A stretch of 22,465 nucleotides of DNA from Botryllus schlosseri. Lineage: Eukaryota > Chordata > Ascidiacea > Stolidobranchia > Styelidae. Within the stretch, counting starts at the first letter, position 1. Every line of letters starts with the position of its first letter. The position numbers were made by a program, and so were the translations under genes. A model generated the notes under the pieces. That model was given only the letters and a program-made list of their open reading frames with translations. It was not told the DNA's origin and searched no databases. The DNA lies in the NCBI GenBank assembly GCA_000444245.1, contig ATSW01005101.1, forward strand, positions 1 through 22,465, in the 5' to 3' direction. Below are positions 1 to 10,584 of the stretch, in pieces.

Positions 1-196
1 ACCCAGGCTTGATGAGTCCCTGATTCGTGCCATGGCGGCTCTTTATTTACTGGTCAAATCCAAATGCTGCTCCTAGAAAATACAATAAATACCAAAGGAA
101 AATTTTAAATTTTATGCAGAAGTAAGTAAATATTTCACACAGGTAGGTTACAGAAGCGCAGGAGAGGTGCTCAGACCCCCAGGTTGTGAACCACTG
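1..196 (-). mobile_element. hAT-like transposon end (partial, runs off left edge)
   Basis: Read on the minus strand from 196, the sequence starts CAGTGGTTCACAACCTGGGG, which has the form of a hAT terminal inverted repeat (CAGTGGTTC...ACCTGGGGGTC). The body would extend leftward out of the window, so neither the other end nor a target duplication can be checked. The 71-codon frame on the minus strand here (47-262) has no recognisable domain and crosses the element end, so I do not call it a gene. Confidence 0.4.
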
Positions 197-2064
197 ACCT
201 AGCCTATTATATTTCAGTAAGCAATAGTTTGAGTACAAGTTACACGAGCTCATTACGTTCAACTACATCTCTGTTCAGCGTTCAGTGTATACAGTTCAGT
301 GCACACTGTACAGTGTACACAGATGAAGCCTTTTTCAGCTCATATCGAATAGTCCGTAAGCTACTCTGCGAGATAGTTCGTGAGAAAAGTAGGTCTGCAA
401 AAACCAGCAAATTGCATAATCAATGGTGATATATAAAATGAATAAATAGGCTTACATAATCACATGTATCCAGGGGTTCTTGAGGCAAAGGTCTGTATCG
501 CATAAAATGACTGTGCCGGCACAAAACTCGTTACGAACGACTCCTCGCGTCACTGTCAACATTGTCTGATACCGCAGGCACGGTAGACCCAGGGGGCTCT
601 TTTTAAAGAGTCGACATCAGTTGGACGAATTTGAGAATCAATCCAAGACTATTGAAAAGAAAATACTTGTTGCGAAATCACGCAGATATTATACTGGATA
701 CAGTTGTTGTTTTTTGCAATAAGTTGTGCATGACAGGAGGGTGTCTTTCATAGAATAATTAGGTAATGGAATGGAAAGTTGCACATGACGTTACCACCAA
801 TTTTACTCTGGCACAGGTAGTATACTTCCTGGATTGTTAACAATTTTAGTGAAATTTTATCAGCAAACATTCATATAAATCTTTATCATGATGATAACCG
901 AATGCAATAGAATCAAATTCATTATCTAATGATATATCAGTTCACTTACAAAACACCGTGATGCTTACCAGGATTCCATACAGCAAATGCATTTCAAAAA
1001 GGTGCCAATTTCAATACATACTACCTGCAAAATAGAGTTTAGTTCAGTTACCGTATCATAATATAAACTCAGAAGAGTCAAATTTGGGGATTGGGCAAAA
1101 CAAATACTACCCTTTGTGATCCATGGTTTGTTGAAAAGATTGTTTGTTTGGGTGTGCTATTATTAGGGCGATTTTTTGGACCTAAAAAGGGAAGATTTTG
1201 ACTAAAAAATCCAAATTCACACATATTTTGATGATGAAAAACTTACCCATGTACTTAAATTAGGTGTTTCTCACATAATGTTAGAATTGTACTACCGGTA
1301 CTTATCTTTATTTCTGGCTGGAGCTGTCTGTTCTTCCGAAGTAGTTTGACCTGAAAAAATCTTTTAGCATGAAAACCTTATTTTATCGAAATCTGGACCC
1401 GTAAAGAATTCTAGTATTAGTTACATCTCGTATTATGGTAGAAATAATTAAAACTTTGCTGTAGTACAACGAAAGATACTTTTCTACATTTTCGGGTAGA
1501 AAGTGTCTGCCCTAACTAAGTAGCTTGGCAAGAATGAAGAAAGAACGTTCACCAGCGGCAGTTGTTGGCCGGCTACACTGAAGTTGTGCGTACACTGCAC
1601 ACTCTCTCTCTTTCATTATGACAAAGTTGTTTACATCGCAATTTTTCATCATACGGTTTTTTAATAGAAGAACCAATGCCCACACAGTCTTGCTTCAGTT
1701 AGGATAGTGCAGTAGGCTACGTTTAGCATCTGTTTCATTTGACAGTTTAAGATTCACGATGAGCAGACGGTGGTCCGTCTACAACGGTAAGACTATAAAG
1801 TAGGCTACAAAATGTAAATTGTAAAATGATAAGTTCACCAACAGTGCAATCATCTATGATACAAACGAACTGCAAGTTTCCAAAAAAAAATTTGATTTTG
1901 TAAATAATTTTGGCAATTTTTGACCCAACGGTACAATTTTGACCTATTTTGACATGTCAAAAAAATCCCTTTAGTTAACACCTTACAACTTGGAATAAAC
2001 AGTACAGTGTAAAATGTGTTGCAGTTGAAAAACAATCAAAACCGTTGCATGACTGTCATACCGG
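197..2064. other. Non-coding stretch without recognisable features
   Basis: No open frame longer than about 66 codons has family resemblance, and no tRNA, long repeat or complete transposon is visible. It is AT-rich with stop codons in all frames. A 22-base near-palindrome at 299-320 is listed separately. The short frame at 229-429 (66 codons) lacks any recognisable motif. Confidence 0.5.
299..320. repeat. 22-base near-perfect palindrome
   Basis: The 22 bases centred on ACTGTACAGT read almost the same on both strands; only one mirrored pair differs. The upstream bases repeat related GTTCAGTG words. It could be a protein-binding dyad or chance; no neighbouring gene gives it a role. Confidence 0.4.
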
Positions 2065-2235
2065 NATTCAATTGCTGACNTTGCAGTACTTGTCCACAAT
2101 GGACNACANTATCGCCTACATAGGGATATTTCAGTGTGGATNGAGAGAACANCCNTTTATCTATATATCAAAAAAGTTAGTTCGATAGCAGCTTNCCATC
2201 AGTACCGTAGTACTNGACCTGGTCGCNGCCTGGNN
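2065..2235. other. Cluster of ambiguous bases (assembly uncertainty)
   Basis: Twelve N positions are scattered singly (one pair at 2234-2235) across about 170 bases: 2065, 2080, 2105, 2109, 2142, 2152, 2155, 2195, 2215, 2227, 2234 and 2235. Isolated Ns of this kind suggest disagreement between reads or collapsed haplotypes rather than a scaffold gap. No frame should be interpreted here. Confidence 0.9.
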
Positions 2236-3698
2236 TATTATCAGATTCGAAGCTCGATCATCCAGCAATAAGATCAGACGAATCATATACTACAAAACAT
2301 CTAAAGAACATTCATATGAATAAGCGATATCAGTAGCCTACTAAAACATCTAAAACAAACGACCTTACTGCAATGTCAAAACGAGCTCATTTTATGACTA
2401 TTCTCACATTACCTATATTCAATAACATTTACTGCATTTCCATACCTTACAGTACATGGATGGTATGATCCTTCACGCCATCAGGTAGCAGAAACTGCTT
2501 CAATATATCCATTCTGCCAAGTCTTTTCGTGTACCCAACTCTCTGCCTGAAGCCTGACGAACCACCAATTCAAATTCCAAACTGAAATCGAGCGCCCTCT
2601 ACCGTAACGAAGGTCGTGACCCCTCTGCGTCACAGGGAAATATGTATATTTTATTGTAATATCACCCTTAAACTTAGTGGTTTGGTCAGTTAAATAACAT
2701 TATTTTACATATATCATGATTTTATGTGATCTCCAAACCTACCGATGGTTTATGAATGCGAAATTGATGATAAATTACTAAGTATAAATTTTCTTGAAAA
2801 TAAGCCGCAGTGGCGAAGTGTTACATATAAATGGAGAAATACGCAGAAGCGTTGCGACGATAATGGCCCAATGCGTTTATATGCCCAAAAAGTGTGTCTG
2901 CACGCAGAAAAAAGTGTTATGAAGTGTTCAATGCGACCTTGCGGATTTAGAGTGTGAAAATCGATTATATTTGATATCCTTTTAAATGTATCATAAATAA
3001 AAGAAACAAAGGAATAATGATAACGGTGTTGCAATGCAGGAAATTACAGTCTGTGAACAACAAAAATAGGTTATGGTTGAATTAGAGATAACAGATCAAA
3101 CATAATCCAGCAATAGACAGAAACAATTTGGTTGAATAATATTATTAAATACGCAATGAATGTAAACACTTAACATTTGGCATCAAGTTTTGTAATTAAG
3201 ACCAATGTTTTTACGTCTCAAATAGAGTACCAGTGAGGTTTGCGTTACAATTGAACTTAATTTCCTCAAATTGCCATACTTTCATTGAGTAGTTGCAACT
3301 AATTTTGCATATTTCTGTATATTTCCAACACCTATTTAGAACTTTATTTTCAAACAATGCCTACTAATCTACGGTTTTTCTGACTTTGCAAAGGTTTTCC
3401 AACCAGCACCTTTCTGTCTGTCTGTCACAATGAGCATGTTATGCTCTTATTGCCTCTCTCTACACATCCATATACATAGAATTCTTAGAACTGCCTAAAC
3501 ATGGGGCAATATTTACTTTACAAACACGCTATTTCAGTAATTTGCATTCTTATGAAATATTGCAGATACCACTACCTCGAAATGATAGAAAATAAGCAAT
3601 CCAACTAGCACCGAAATAAATGTTATTCCAATCTTTGCCCCAGTTCTACGATATACCCTACAGCTGGGTTTCAGACTTGTTCACGGCCATGGTCGTTG
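2236..3698. other. Non-coding stretch without recognisable features
   Basis: Short frames occur on both strands around 2745-3034 (70 and 94 codons). They overlap each other, and neither shows a domain, a signal peptide or plausible splice borders. No terminal repeats or tRNA-like boxes were seen. Confidence 0.45.
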
Positions 3699-3706
3699 GG
3701 AAAAAG

Positions 3707-4302
3707 CAGGGTTGTATCCAAGTCATAAAGCTCCGAGTCACAAGTCAATCTCACTTTTATAGTTTTGACTCGAGTCAAGTCGAGTCATTTTCAATTCACC
3801 ACCGAGTCATGTCCGAGTCGAAGTCATCGAGCAGAGGTTCGAGTCCGAGTCATGGTATTATGACTCGAGTCCGAGTCCGAGTATTTGTGTTGACTTCTCA
3901 GTTTACAGTTGAAGTCTTGTTAAACCCACTTTTATAACTCTGTTTGGTGATATCGAATGGTTTGCATTTATAGAATAATAATTTTCTTCACTTTTAACAG
4001 TTTCTGGTCGCATTTTCAAGTACCAGTACCAATAGACGAAATGCTAATAGGGTGGTTACTTTACTATTCTTCGAAATTATAATGAAATATCGGTCTTGAC
4101 CGTCTGAATATCGAGTCATATGACTTGGTTCGAGTCGTGCGCAATGACTCGAGTCCAAGTCGAGTCAATACACATATTGACTCGAGTCGAGTCGAGTCAT
4201 TTCCGTATTTTGAGAAAATGACTCGAGTCAAGGCGAGTCATCAGAAAATCGTGACTCGAGTCTGACTCGAGTCGAGTCATGACTCGAGTCATTACAACCC
4301 TG
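3707..4302. mobile_element. hAT-type MITE packed with GACTCGAGTC palindromes
   Basis: The element starts CAGGGTTGTA and ends TACAACCCTG, a 10-base terminal inverted repeat of the CAG...CTG form used by hAT transposons. The flanking 8-mers are GGAAAAAG (3699-3706) and TGAAAAAG (4303-4310), identical in 7 of 8 bases, as expected for an aged hAT target duplication. At 596 bases it has no transposase and must have been moved by an autonomous relative. Both subterminal regions, especially the right one (about 4110-4290), consist of irregular repeats of GAGTC, GACTCGAGTC and CGAGTCGAGTC, so many sites are self-complementary. The 105-codon frame at 3620-3937 merely reads through these repeats. Confidence 0.85.
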
Positions 4303-4310
4303 TGAAAAAG

Positions 4311-6250
4311 ATGCACGAAAGTAAAAGTAGCATATCATTTAATTGCGTTTAGGTAAACATTGCAACAATGGTGAGCTGTTCAACAAAAACGAATGATCGG
4401 ACACATAAAATAACATATCCTTAACAACGAATGGACTGAATGTATTATATACTCACTTGTTCACGGTGATTCAACTTACCAAGACATACAAAAGTCATTA
4501 TTTGAATTAGCTTATTATACTCACTTTTTATTCTTACGATATAAACCGGCACATTATGTGGAATTTGGTGCCGTTTCATGCTAACTACAAATTTCAGTTC
4601 ATTATCATGAGACTATATTTCTCAGCAATCACATTACAAAGTATCATTTCGAAACTATATGAGGAGCATTTCACCTCTAATAAAATTGAACCAGAATTTC
4701 GCAATGCCACACCTACCTGAAGGTACAAATGTTTATTGAGATCATTCTCTTTAAATACTTATTACTGACAACAGCAGTAAAGAACTCCAAAGCTATCAAG
4801 CCATGATTCATGATCATCGACATCGTGGCAGGTAAACACATAAAAAATTTCATTTGTAAACGAGACGTAAACGTTGCTGTCACTGTTTGGAATTGAATGG
4901 AGGCAGTCAAGATGTGTCAACATTATGAAAGTTACTTATACCCTGATTAGTGATGATATAACCAGAGATGGCCAAACTAGACAATGACTGTTCTCAAAAT
5001 TAAAAGAATGTAGGGAAATTCAAGAAAATTACAATTTGCAAGGCATATAGAAACTGCTTCAGGTTGTCAGAAAGAATTCTAAAAGTAAATTATGACTCAG
5101 CGTGAAATAGATAATTCAATCATTGGTAACAACTTTTTGAATTGTCATTCAATATTGCCTTTAATCATTTTGGAAGAGTAGGCAATTCCTTCGATGACGA
5201 ACATAATGTTTAAACAGTTTGTAGTTATGCATCGCAATGGAGAAGCCATCACACTAGGTCAATATTGACTTACGTACTATATTTATTCAATCGGTCTTAA
5301 CGACACGATGGTTACCAGATATCTTGTTGTCGTCGTTACTGCTTTCTATAATAGCTTCACAATAGATCAGCGAGATCCCAAGTCCAAAGTATTGTGCTGA
5401 TTTAAGATGGTCATCGGTAGAGCTAGTAATGAATATGTTGGTATTATATATATATATTATATTTGTATTCAGCCCCATCAGTAATTTCTTTAATTTCAAT
5501 TAGACCCGAAATGCAATAAATTAAAAGCCCGTTTGACCGAAAGTGCCCAGCTTAATGGCATAAAATTTGTAACAGATTCAAATCAAATCTTTCATGAGTC
5601 AATGTTTTCCACAAGTGAAGTTCATGTTTTATTCACTACGAAATATTTGCTGCCTGTATCGCGAAAGTATGTACTATCTATGTGATTAATCAATATTACC
5701 ACTATTAGGTGGTGATGTTACACTACGTGTGTGCGTTGCACAGCACATCTCAGCGTTAGCAACAGAAAATTCGTCAATATGTTCTAAGCTAAACGCGAAT
5801 ATAGCAAAATGATGACACCTCTACCTCATCATCACAATTTCTCCATACTCTCCGCGATGATGACCACATTTTCAGTTTGCAATTTAGCCATCAACATCTC
5901 CAAAAGCTCCCTGAATGTGCTGAATACTATTGTAGCAATCAGTGTTCCATAGTTTCAAGTGATTAGTCTCTTTCTCATTTAAAGTTTGTTGAATCAAACG
6001 CTATGAAGCTGGAACAGCCAATTCTCTACCTCAAATATCATTTTCCATTAAATGCAAAAATATTACAAGAAACATGAAAATACGGACGGTTAAATACACC
6101 AGGACAAGAACAATGTGGTCAAATATGACGGAGCCACTACCCACCAACTGTTGGCATGCAAATGCACATTTCAGGATGCAACACATTTTCCAGCGGCAAT
6201 AGTGCATACAGATGTTTCGTGCTTAAATATGGACATTTACAGTGCAGCAA
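4311..6250. other. Non-coding stretch, no supported gene
   Basis: Frames of 65-70 codons on the minus strand (4713-4910, 5287-5499) show no recognisable domain. A short (TA)n tract lies near 5447-5462. I see no terminal repeats, tRNA-like boxes or convincing exon. Confidence 0.45.
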
Positions 6251-6261
6251 CATTAAATTAA

Positions 6262-6560
6262 TTCCCAACTGTCTGTGAACCACTGGTCTGGATGCTTTAT
6301 TCCAAGATAGTGGTTCTAAAGCGGGGGGTCGTTCGCCTTTATTCTGGGGTTCGCGAAGATGTTCAACGCAATCAGATTTAAAAATATGCCGTGAGCAAGT
6401 ATGGGCAAAGGTGCTGACCTTTTTTTGGTAATCAAATTTTGAGCGGGGCCACAGAACATTTTCAAATTGGAAATGAAGTCGCGACCATAGAAGGTGGGAC
6501 ATCACCGGATGTGTGTAGTATATATAGCTCAGTGGTTCGCACCGGCACTATTCTAGGCTG
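6262..6560. mobile_element. Cluster of degraded hAT-like ends
   Basis: Three hAT-terminus-like strings lie close together. GTGAACCACTG near 6265-6275 reads as a right end. A TAGTGGTTCTAAAGCGGGGG string starts near 6305. CAGTGGTTCGCACCGG lies near 6533. Between them, phrases such as GGGGTTCGCGAAGATG resemble hAT subterminal sequence. I found no matching pair or target duplication, so these are fragments of one or more old insertions. The 122-codon minus-strand frame across the area has no recognisable domain. Confidence 0.35.
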
Positions 6561-6708
6561 ATAAATAATCTTATCGGTGTGACATGAACATGACTTACCG
6601 ATCCCGGCATTTTCGAAGCCATCTTCCTCCGCCAGCTGTACCACTAACTGTGATTGTGTGGTTGAGAGAGGATCAAAACTATATGCAGTAACATATGGAT
6701 GTTGGTTT

Positions 6709-6738
6709 GTGGTTTCTGTCCTGGTTACACAAGCAAAT
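6709..6738 (+). repeat. 30-base direct repeat, copy 1
   Basis: This stretch, ending CTGGTTACACAAGCAAAT, matches 6926-6955 in 27 of 30 bases, 217 bases downstream. Another shared word, AACATATG, precedes both copies at different distances. It could be part of a decayed tandem repeat or of two related insertions. Confidence 0.55.
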
Positions 6739-6925
6739 CGGGCACAGCGCGAAGAACATTTGAAGGAAGTTCAATAATTCTCCAAACACATACTCCATAA
6801 TATATGTTGATTCATGAGACAATTTCGACCCCTCTTCGTACTCGATGTACTAATTGAGGGGTTGGGGTGCAGCAGTTATGGTCCTGCCTATAACATATGA
6901 TTACAGACGTGAAAGGCGGAAAAAT

Positions 6926-6955
6926 GTGGTTTCGGTGCTGGTTACACAAGCACAT
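6926..6955 (+). repeat. 30-base direct repeat, copy 2
   Basis: This is the partner of 6709-6738 (27 of 30 bases identical). No terminal inverted repeats were found around the pair, so the parent element is unknown. Confidence 0.55.
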
Positions 6956-7679
6956 TCTCCAGAACTGTATCGTGACCACCTCTGACGACAGCCAAAGCTT
7001 TGCTACTGCGACGACTTGACAGACGATGTGCTCATACCACATTTTGAATTCCGCTAGTGGATGCTAAAGAATGTCCGGAATTTGAGCCACAAAAATATCG
7101 TAACCCTACCATAGATTCGGTTCAGAGCTTAGAGGTAGATCCTCACAAAAACAATGCTTCTAAATCAGGGGAGGGCAATTTTTTCCTCGCGGGCCAAATG
7201 AAAGCAGAAAATACGTTGTCGGGCCGCGTCCACATTTTTAATTAACGTAATTTTCCACGTATAATCCGCAAAATTTCACGATTTTTTGCCCTAAAATCAG
7301 GAGGGGGGAGTATTATGCATGGGAACAACACGCTTGAAAAAAATCTCCTTCGATAAAAAACTTGAAATCTCACCTTTCTTCATGTTTGTTTCCAATCGCG
7401 CATCACTTTCAGCCATCGTGCCCAGTAATTCGTATTATCAGTGTAACGCGCTACCAATTAGCAAAAAGCGAACGTTACGATAGTCGTCTGCACAGCACGC
7501 AATCTCCGCTGAGTTGGTTTGCCGTTTGCACGCGAGCGAAATTGGATCATTCATTGATTGCTGAACGCGCTCGGCAATCCTCGCTAATTCATCGACAGGC
7601 CATGTGCGCAAAATATAATCGCTTGCGTAATCAGTCGCACCTCCAACAGACGTGGTGTGCACGACATAACCGTTGGCCT

Positions 7680-7761
7680 GAGCAATCGCATCCTACCTCG
7701 TACGCAAGATGTCGTGTCGCCGGCCTCGCAGGCTTTGGCTGCTATCTACTATCGTATAGAG
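7680..7761 (+). repeat. Tandem duplicate inside level 2, unit 1 (left part)
   Basis: Starting at AGCAATCGCATC, this unit matches the unit beginning at 9485 across phrases such as GTCGTGTCGC, GCCTCGCAGGCTT and CTACTATCGT. The level 3 hAT cut the unit at 7761; its remainder resumes at 9460-9484. The duplication therefore predates the hAT insertion. The units differ in length (about 107 and 143 bases). Confidence 0.7.
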
Positions 7762-7987
7762 CAGGGGCGGGCAACTTCTCCAGTCGGCAGGCCGGATATA
7801 GGAAAACAAAGTACTTGGCAGGCCGGATTGCTGTATCGATACATTATTGGCCCATTTATTCACATATACAAGGAATAAATCGTATTTAATGAATGCATTT
7901 TAACGACAGCAATCTTAACTTCAAAGCTATTTCTCGCCGATAATGAGGAAGACAATGTGGATTTGAGAATATAGCATTGCCATACAG

Positions 7988-8818
7988 CAGTGGTCTGGAA
8001 CCTATAGCTCGCGAGCCATATATGGCTCTTTTGGGGATAAGATATGGCTCTTGTCCAAATATATATTTTTGTACTGAATTGGACAATGCTGCAGCGACTT
8101 GTTAGTAAATTTTCATCACGATCAGAATAATTATTCCTATGGCAGTGTAAACATGTCTTTGAGAGGTAAAGGCAACGCCGTCTTCAGGTTTCGGAGCTCG
8201 AACTCTTTTCAAAATCCCCAAACTTAAGTTACTGTCGCGCCGGCGACCAATATCACCCGCGAATTCGATGTAGCCTACCCGACTCGAAATCTTGCATTGC
8301 GCGATGCGTTGATAGCAGGCACGGCGACACAAATATGACAACGCAGTTTTCAAAACAAATTGTCTTCCTGATCTACGGCGCGAAATGAACTGCCGTGGGC
8401 GTGGTGACATTCACAATTACAAACTCGATTTACAAGCAACGCCATAGCTAACCACGTTCTTGATTGGCAAGTAGCTCTAGCGGCGATATAATAGGCGTGT
8501 AGCGCAACGTTATATGTTACGTCTGAATACTTTGAGAATTGCGAAGTCGATCAGTATTTCAATTTTTGGAATCAGTGCCACAGTTACATTGGATTGATAT
8601 CAGTTATAATAAATTTTAAGCTATTTACGATGAATCGCGTTATCAATGGTGAGGCTTGGCCCGTCTGTGCCTTAGCTCTCGTTTCGCGCTTTATTTTCGG
8701 TTAATAAAATACAAATGCAATATGCAATATCTAATTGACATGTATGGCTCTTTGGGAGGTAAAATGGAAAAAAATGAGACCAATATGGCTCTTCAGACAA
8801 AATCGTTCCCGACCACTG
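7988..8818 (+). mobile_element. Nest level 4: hAT-like element inside level 3
   Basis: The left end CAGTGGTCTGGAACC and the right end CGTTCCCGACCACTG form an imperfect terminal inverted repeat (13 of 15). Both subterminal regions carry the word ATATGGCTCTT or its close variants, at 8022-8053 on the left and 8740-8795 on the right, as expected of a hAT with repeated binding sites. The flanking 8-mers CCATACAG and CCAACACT match poorly, so the target duplication is not supported; it may have decayed or been recombined. The frames of 60-102 codons within it have no transposase motif. Confidence 0.65.
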
Positions 8819-9010
8819 CCAACACTGGCACCGCCATGTCTGCTCTCTGATCAATCAACACGCAGTGCAATCTCCAATTAAGATTTCAAGGCGTTTGATG
8901 AGCCCGGTACCCAAAATTTACCAAGATATCAATTAATTAGGGTTGAGTAGGTGACGAGATAGCATCGTTGTTCAACTGTGTGGCCCAATTAATCTCGATA
9001 TTGAATTCAT

Positions 9011-9075
9011 GCGAGCCGCGTCCTCTACGAATTTTGAAACGTGGCCCGCGACCCGTTTTAAGTTGAAGACCCCTG
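9011..9075 (-). mobile_element. Solo hAT end fragment
   Basis: Read on the minus strand from 9075, the sequence starts CAGGGGTCTTCAACTTAAAA and continues into GGGTCGCGGGCC, a typical hAT terminus with a GC-rich subterminal stretch. No opposite end is visible within level 3. It abuts SINE-like sequence at 9082. Confidence 0.5.
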
Positions 9076-9081
9076 GCAGAA

Positions 9082-9205
9082 GCGATGTCAGGCTTAGAAG
9101 TGTGCCGTGCTACAAGTTGGCGGTTACGGAATCAAAAATAAGAAATACCAGCCTGGTATAAATGACCATTGTAGTCGACAAACAGCATGATTACCACCAC
9201 GTAAA
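9082..9205 (+). mobile_element. SINE 3' fragment
   Basis: This stretch matches 18276-18390 closely by eye (roughly 85 percent), sharing GCCGTGCTA, GTTACGGAA and TAGTCGACAAACA. The 18-kb copy has a tRNA-like promoter upstream, so this is the 3' part of the same SINE family without its head. It lies inside the level 3 hAT, beside a solo hAT end. Confidence 0.6.
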
Positions 9206-9484
9206 TGCCGATAATGCAAGTCTTCTCGCTTCGACGAACTTGCGCGTTAGCTCCACTCTAGCACGCTGCGCACATGCGTATATAATAACGTACAGACACT
9301 AAAATTTAACCTATAGTAAGCAAATAGTCGGGAATCTCGACAGCCGGGCCACGGGCCACATTATCATGTAGGACGGAAAACTGTCCGCGGGTCGGACAAA
9401 ATCTCTTCGCGGGCCAGATCCGGCCCGCGGGCCGTATGTTGCCCGCCCCTGGTATAGAGGCAATACCGCTACTTGTATAGTGAT

Positions 9485-9627
9485 TAGCAATCGCATCTGT
9501 GATAGGCCTCGTGTGCAAGACGTCGTGTCGCTGGTCCGAACTATCGCGTCGCCAGCCTCGCAGGCTTGGGCTGCTCTGTACTATCGTTTAGAGACAATGC
9601 CGTTAATTGCATAATGATTAGCGATGG
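9485..9627 (+). repeat. Tandem duplicate inside level 2, unit 2
   Basis: This unit repeats 7680-7761 plus 9460-9484: both carry AGCAATCGCATC, GTGTGCAAGA- or GTACGCAAGA-like words, GCCTCGCAGGCTT and a TACTATCGT block ending in TAGAG. It has extra sequence (CTGGTCCGAACTATCGCG) that unit 1 lacks. The divergence indicates an old duplication. Confidence 0.7.
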
Positions 9628-10558
9628 TTATGCCATGACTGTTCGACAGTGACATCGCAAAACAGAACAACATCGCGTACCAAAACACAGCTATTCATGT
9701 ACTGTGAATGTAGGGTGCGTACTATACATGGGTACAGGCTTTTCCCAGAATTTGCATGCCGTTTTAAGGGTGCGTATTATACATGGGGGCGTACTATACT
9801 TGGAAAATTACGTTATATTCTGTGTCGTATAAATTGTATTTAGAAATTGAAAGCAGTGAATTACATTGTTAATAGATGGTGCTCAGTGGATGTATTGATA
9901 TTACAGGCAATCGGAGAGTGACGGTTGGTTAACAAAAAATAATATTTATTCGCCGTCATAATTCAAAAACATGGTAAACACGATACATTTTAAACTATAT
10001 TTTAACCCAGAGAAATGTTTTTACTAGGACATTAAAATGTATTTTGGATACTACAAAGCATGTCTTGGTCGCTGCTTTCTGAGAAGTGTATAGCTTGTGA
10101 AATAGCATTTGTTGTTGATGGAAACTAGCAGTGCTGCCGAAATTCGCCCTGCCTTAGCGGAGTGTTTGTCTTCGTCTTTTTTCCCATAATGCCGACTTAA
10201 ATTATACTCCACCGCGACCTGCTCGCCACAAACTAAAAGGACGGGTCCACTCCTTAATCCAGAATCTTCTTAAAATTTCCGCCGTCGGCCCTCCCATTTT
10301 TTGAGATGCCTGCCCTTTCATCGTTTAATTACAAGCACTGACCGACTTGTTTTACGAATTAGGGATTTGAAAACGTACCACGTAACAATTTGAAGCACAG
10401 AGTGCGAAAATGTGACAATGGCAACAAAGAAGGTTCGACCGATACCGCATGGAAACAGTGACTATCTGTGACTTTGTTTGTTATGATTCACTTTGCTACA
10501 TTGGTTTTATTTTGAATCTGTATTACTTGTATGACGTATACGTAGGCTATATATGTGG

Positions 10559-10584
10559 CAAATAAATAAATAAATAAATAAATA
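10559..10584 (+). repeat. (AAAT)n microsatellite
   Basis: About six tandem AAAT units lie inside the right part of the outer hAT. The related 21-kb copy lacks them at the corresponding place, so the array probably expanded after insertion. Confidence 0.9.

Larger units (their letters stand above)
7762..9451 (+). mobile_element. Nest level 3: hAT element with perfect ends and target duplication
   Basis: The element begins CAGGGGCGGGCAAC and ends GTTGCCCGCCCCTG, a perfect 14-base terminal inverted repeat. It is flanked by a perfect 8-base duplication GTATAGAG (7754-7761 and 9452-9459), which fits the hAT target preference nTnnnnAn. Subterminal GGCCGG and CGGGCCAGATCCGGCCCGCGGGCC runs form dyads. 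At 1690 bases with no transposase-like frame it is non-autonomous, and part of its length is itself inserted DNA (7988-8818, 9011-9075, 9082-9205). Perfect ends make it one of the younger insertions in the window. Confidence 0.92.
7245..9813 (+). mobile_element. Nest level 2: TA-flanked inverted-repeat element inside the outer hAT
   Basis: The left end ACGTAATTTTCCACGTATAA is mirrored at the right end by ...TATACTTGGAAAATTACGT. Over about 25 bases the inverted repeat has only a few mismatches. A TA dinucleotide flanks each side (7243-7244 and 9814-9815). The related copy at 21069-21726 shows the empty site: its TTTTTAGCTATATTCTC aligns with TTTTTAATTA joined to TATTCTG after removal of the element and one TA. 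A TA duplication is typical of Tc1/mariner-like and some other superfamilies; the family is not resolved. Inner right-hand copies of GGTGCGTACTATACATGGG add subterminal repeats. No transposase frame is recognisable. Confidence 0.8.

Noticed and set aside
2745-3034. Overlapping 70- and 94-codon frames on opposite strands
   Set aside because: Opposite-strand shadows of each other without recognisable motifs.
3620-3937. 105-codon protein frame
   Set aside because: It runs from unique DNA across the MITE border and through GAGTC repeats, and its Ser/Arg/Val content is set by the repeat.
6137-6505. 122-codon minus-strand frame
   Set aside because: No domain, signal or splice evidence, and it overlaps a cluster of hAT-like ends.
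7362-7889. 175-codon frame, among the longest in the window
   Set aside because: It lies inside the TA-flanked element, crosses the level 3 hAT insertion site and includes the hAT terminus, so it cannot be a conserved gene. No domain is recognised.
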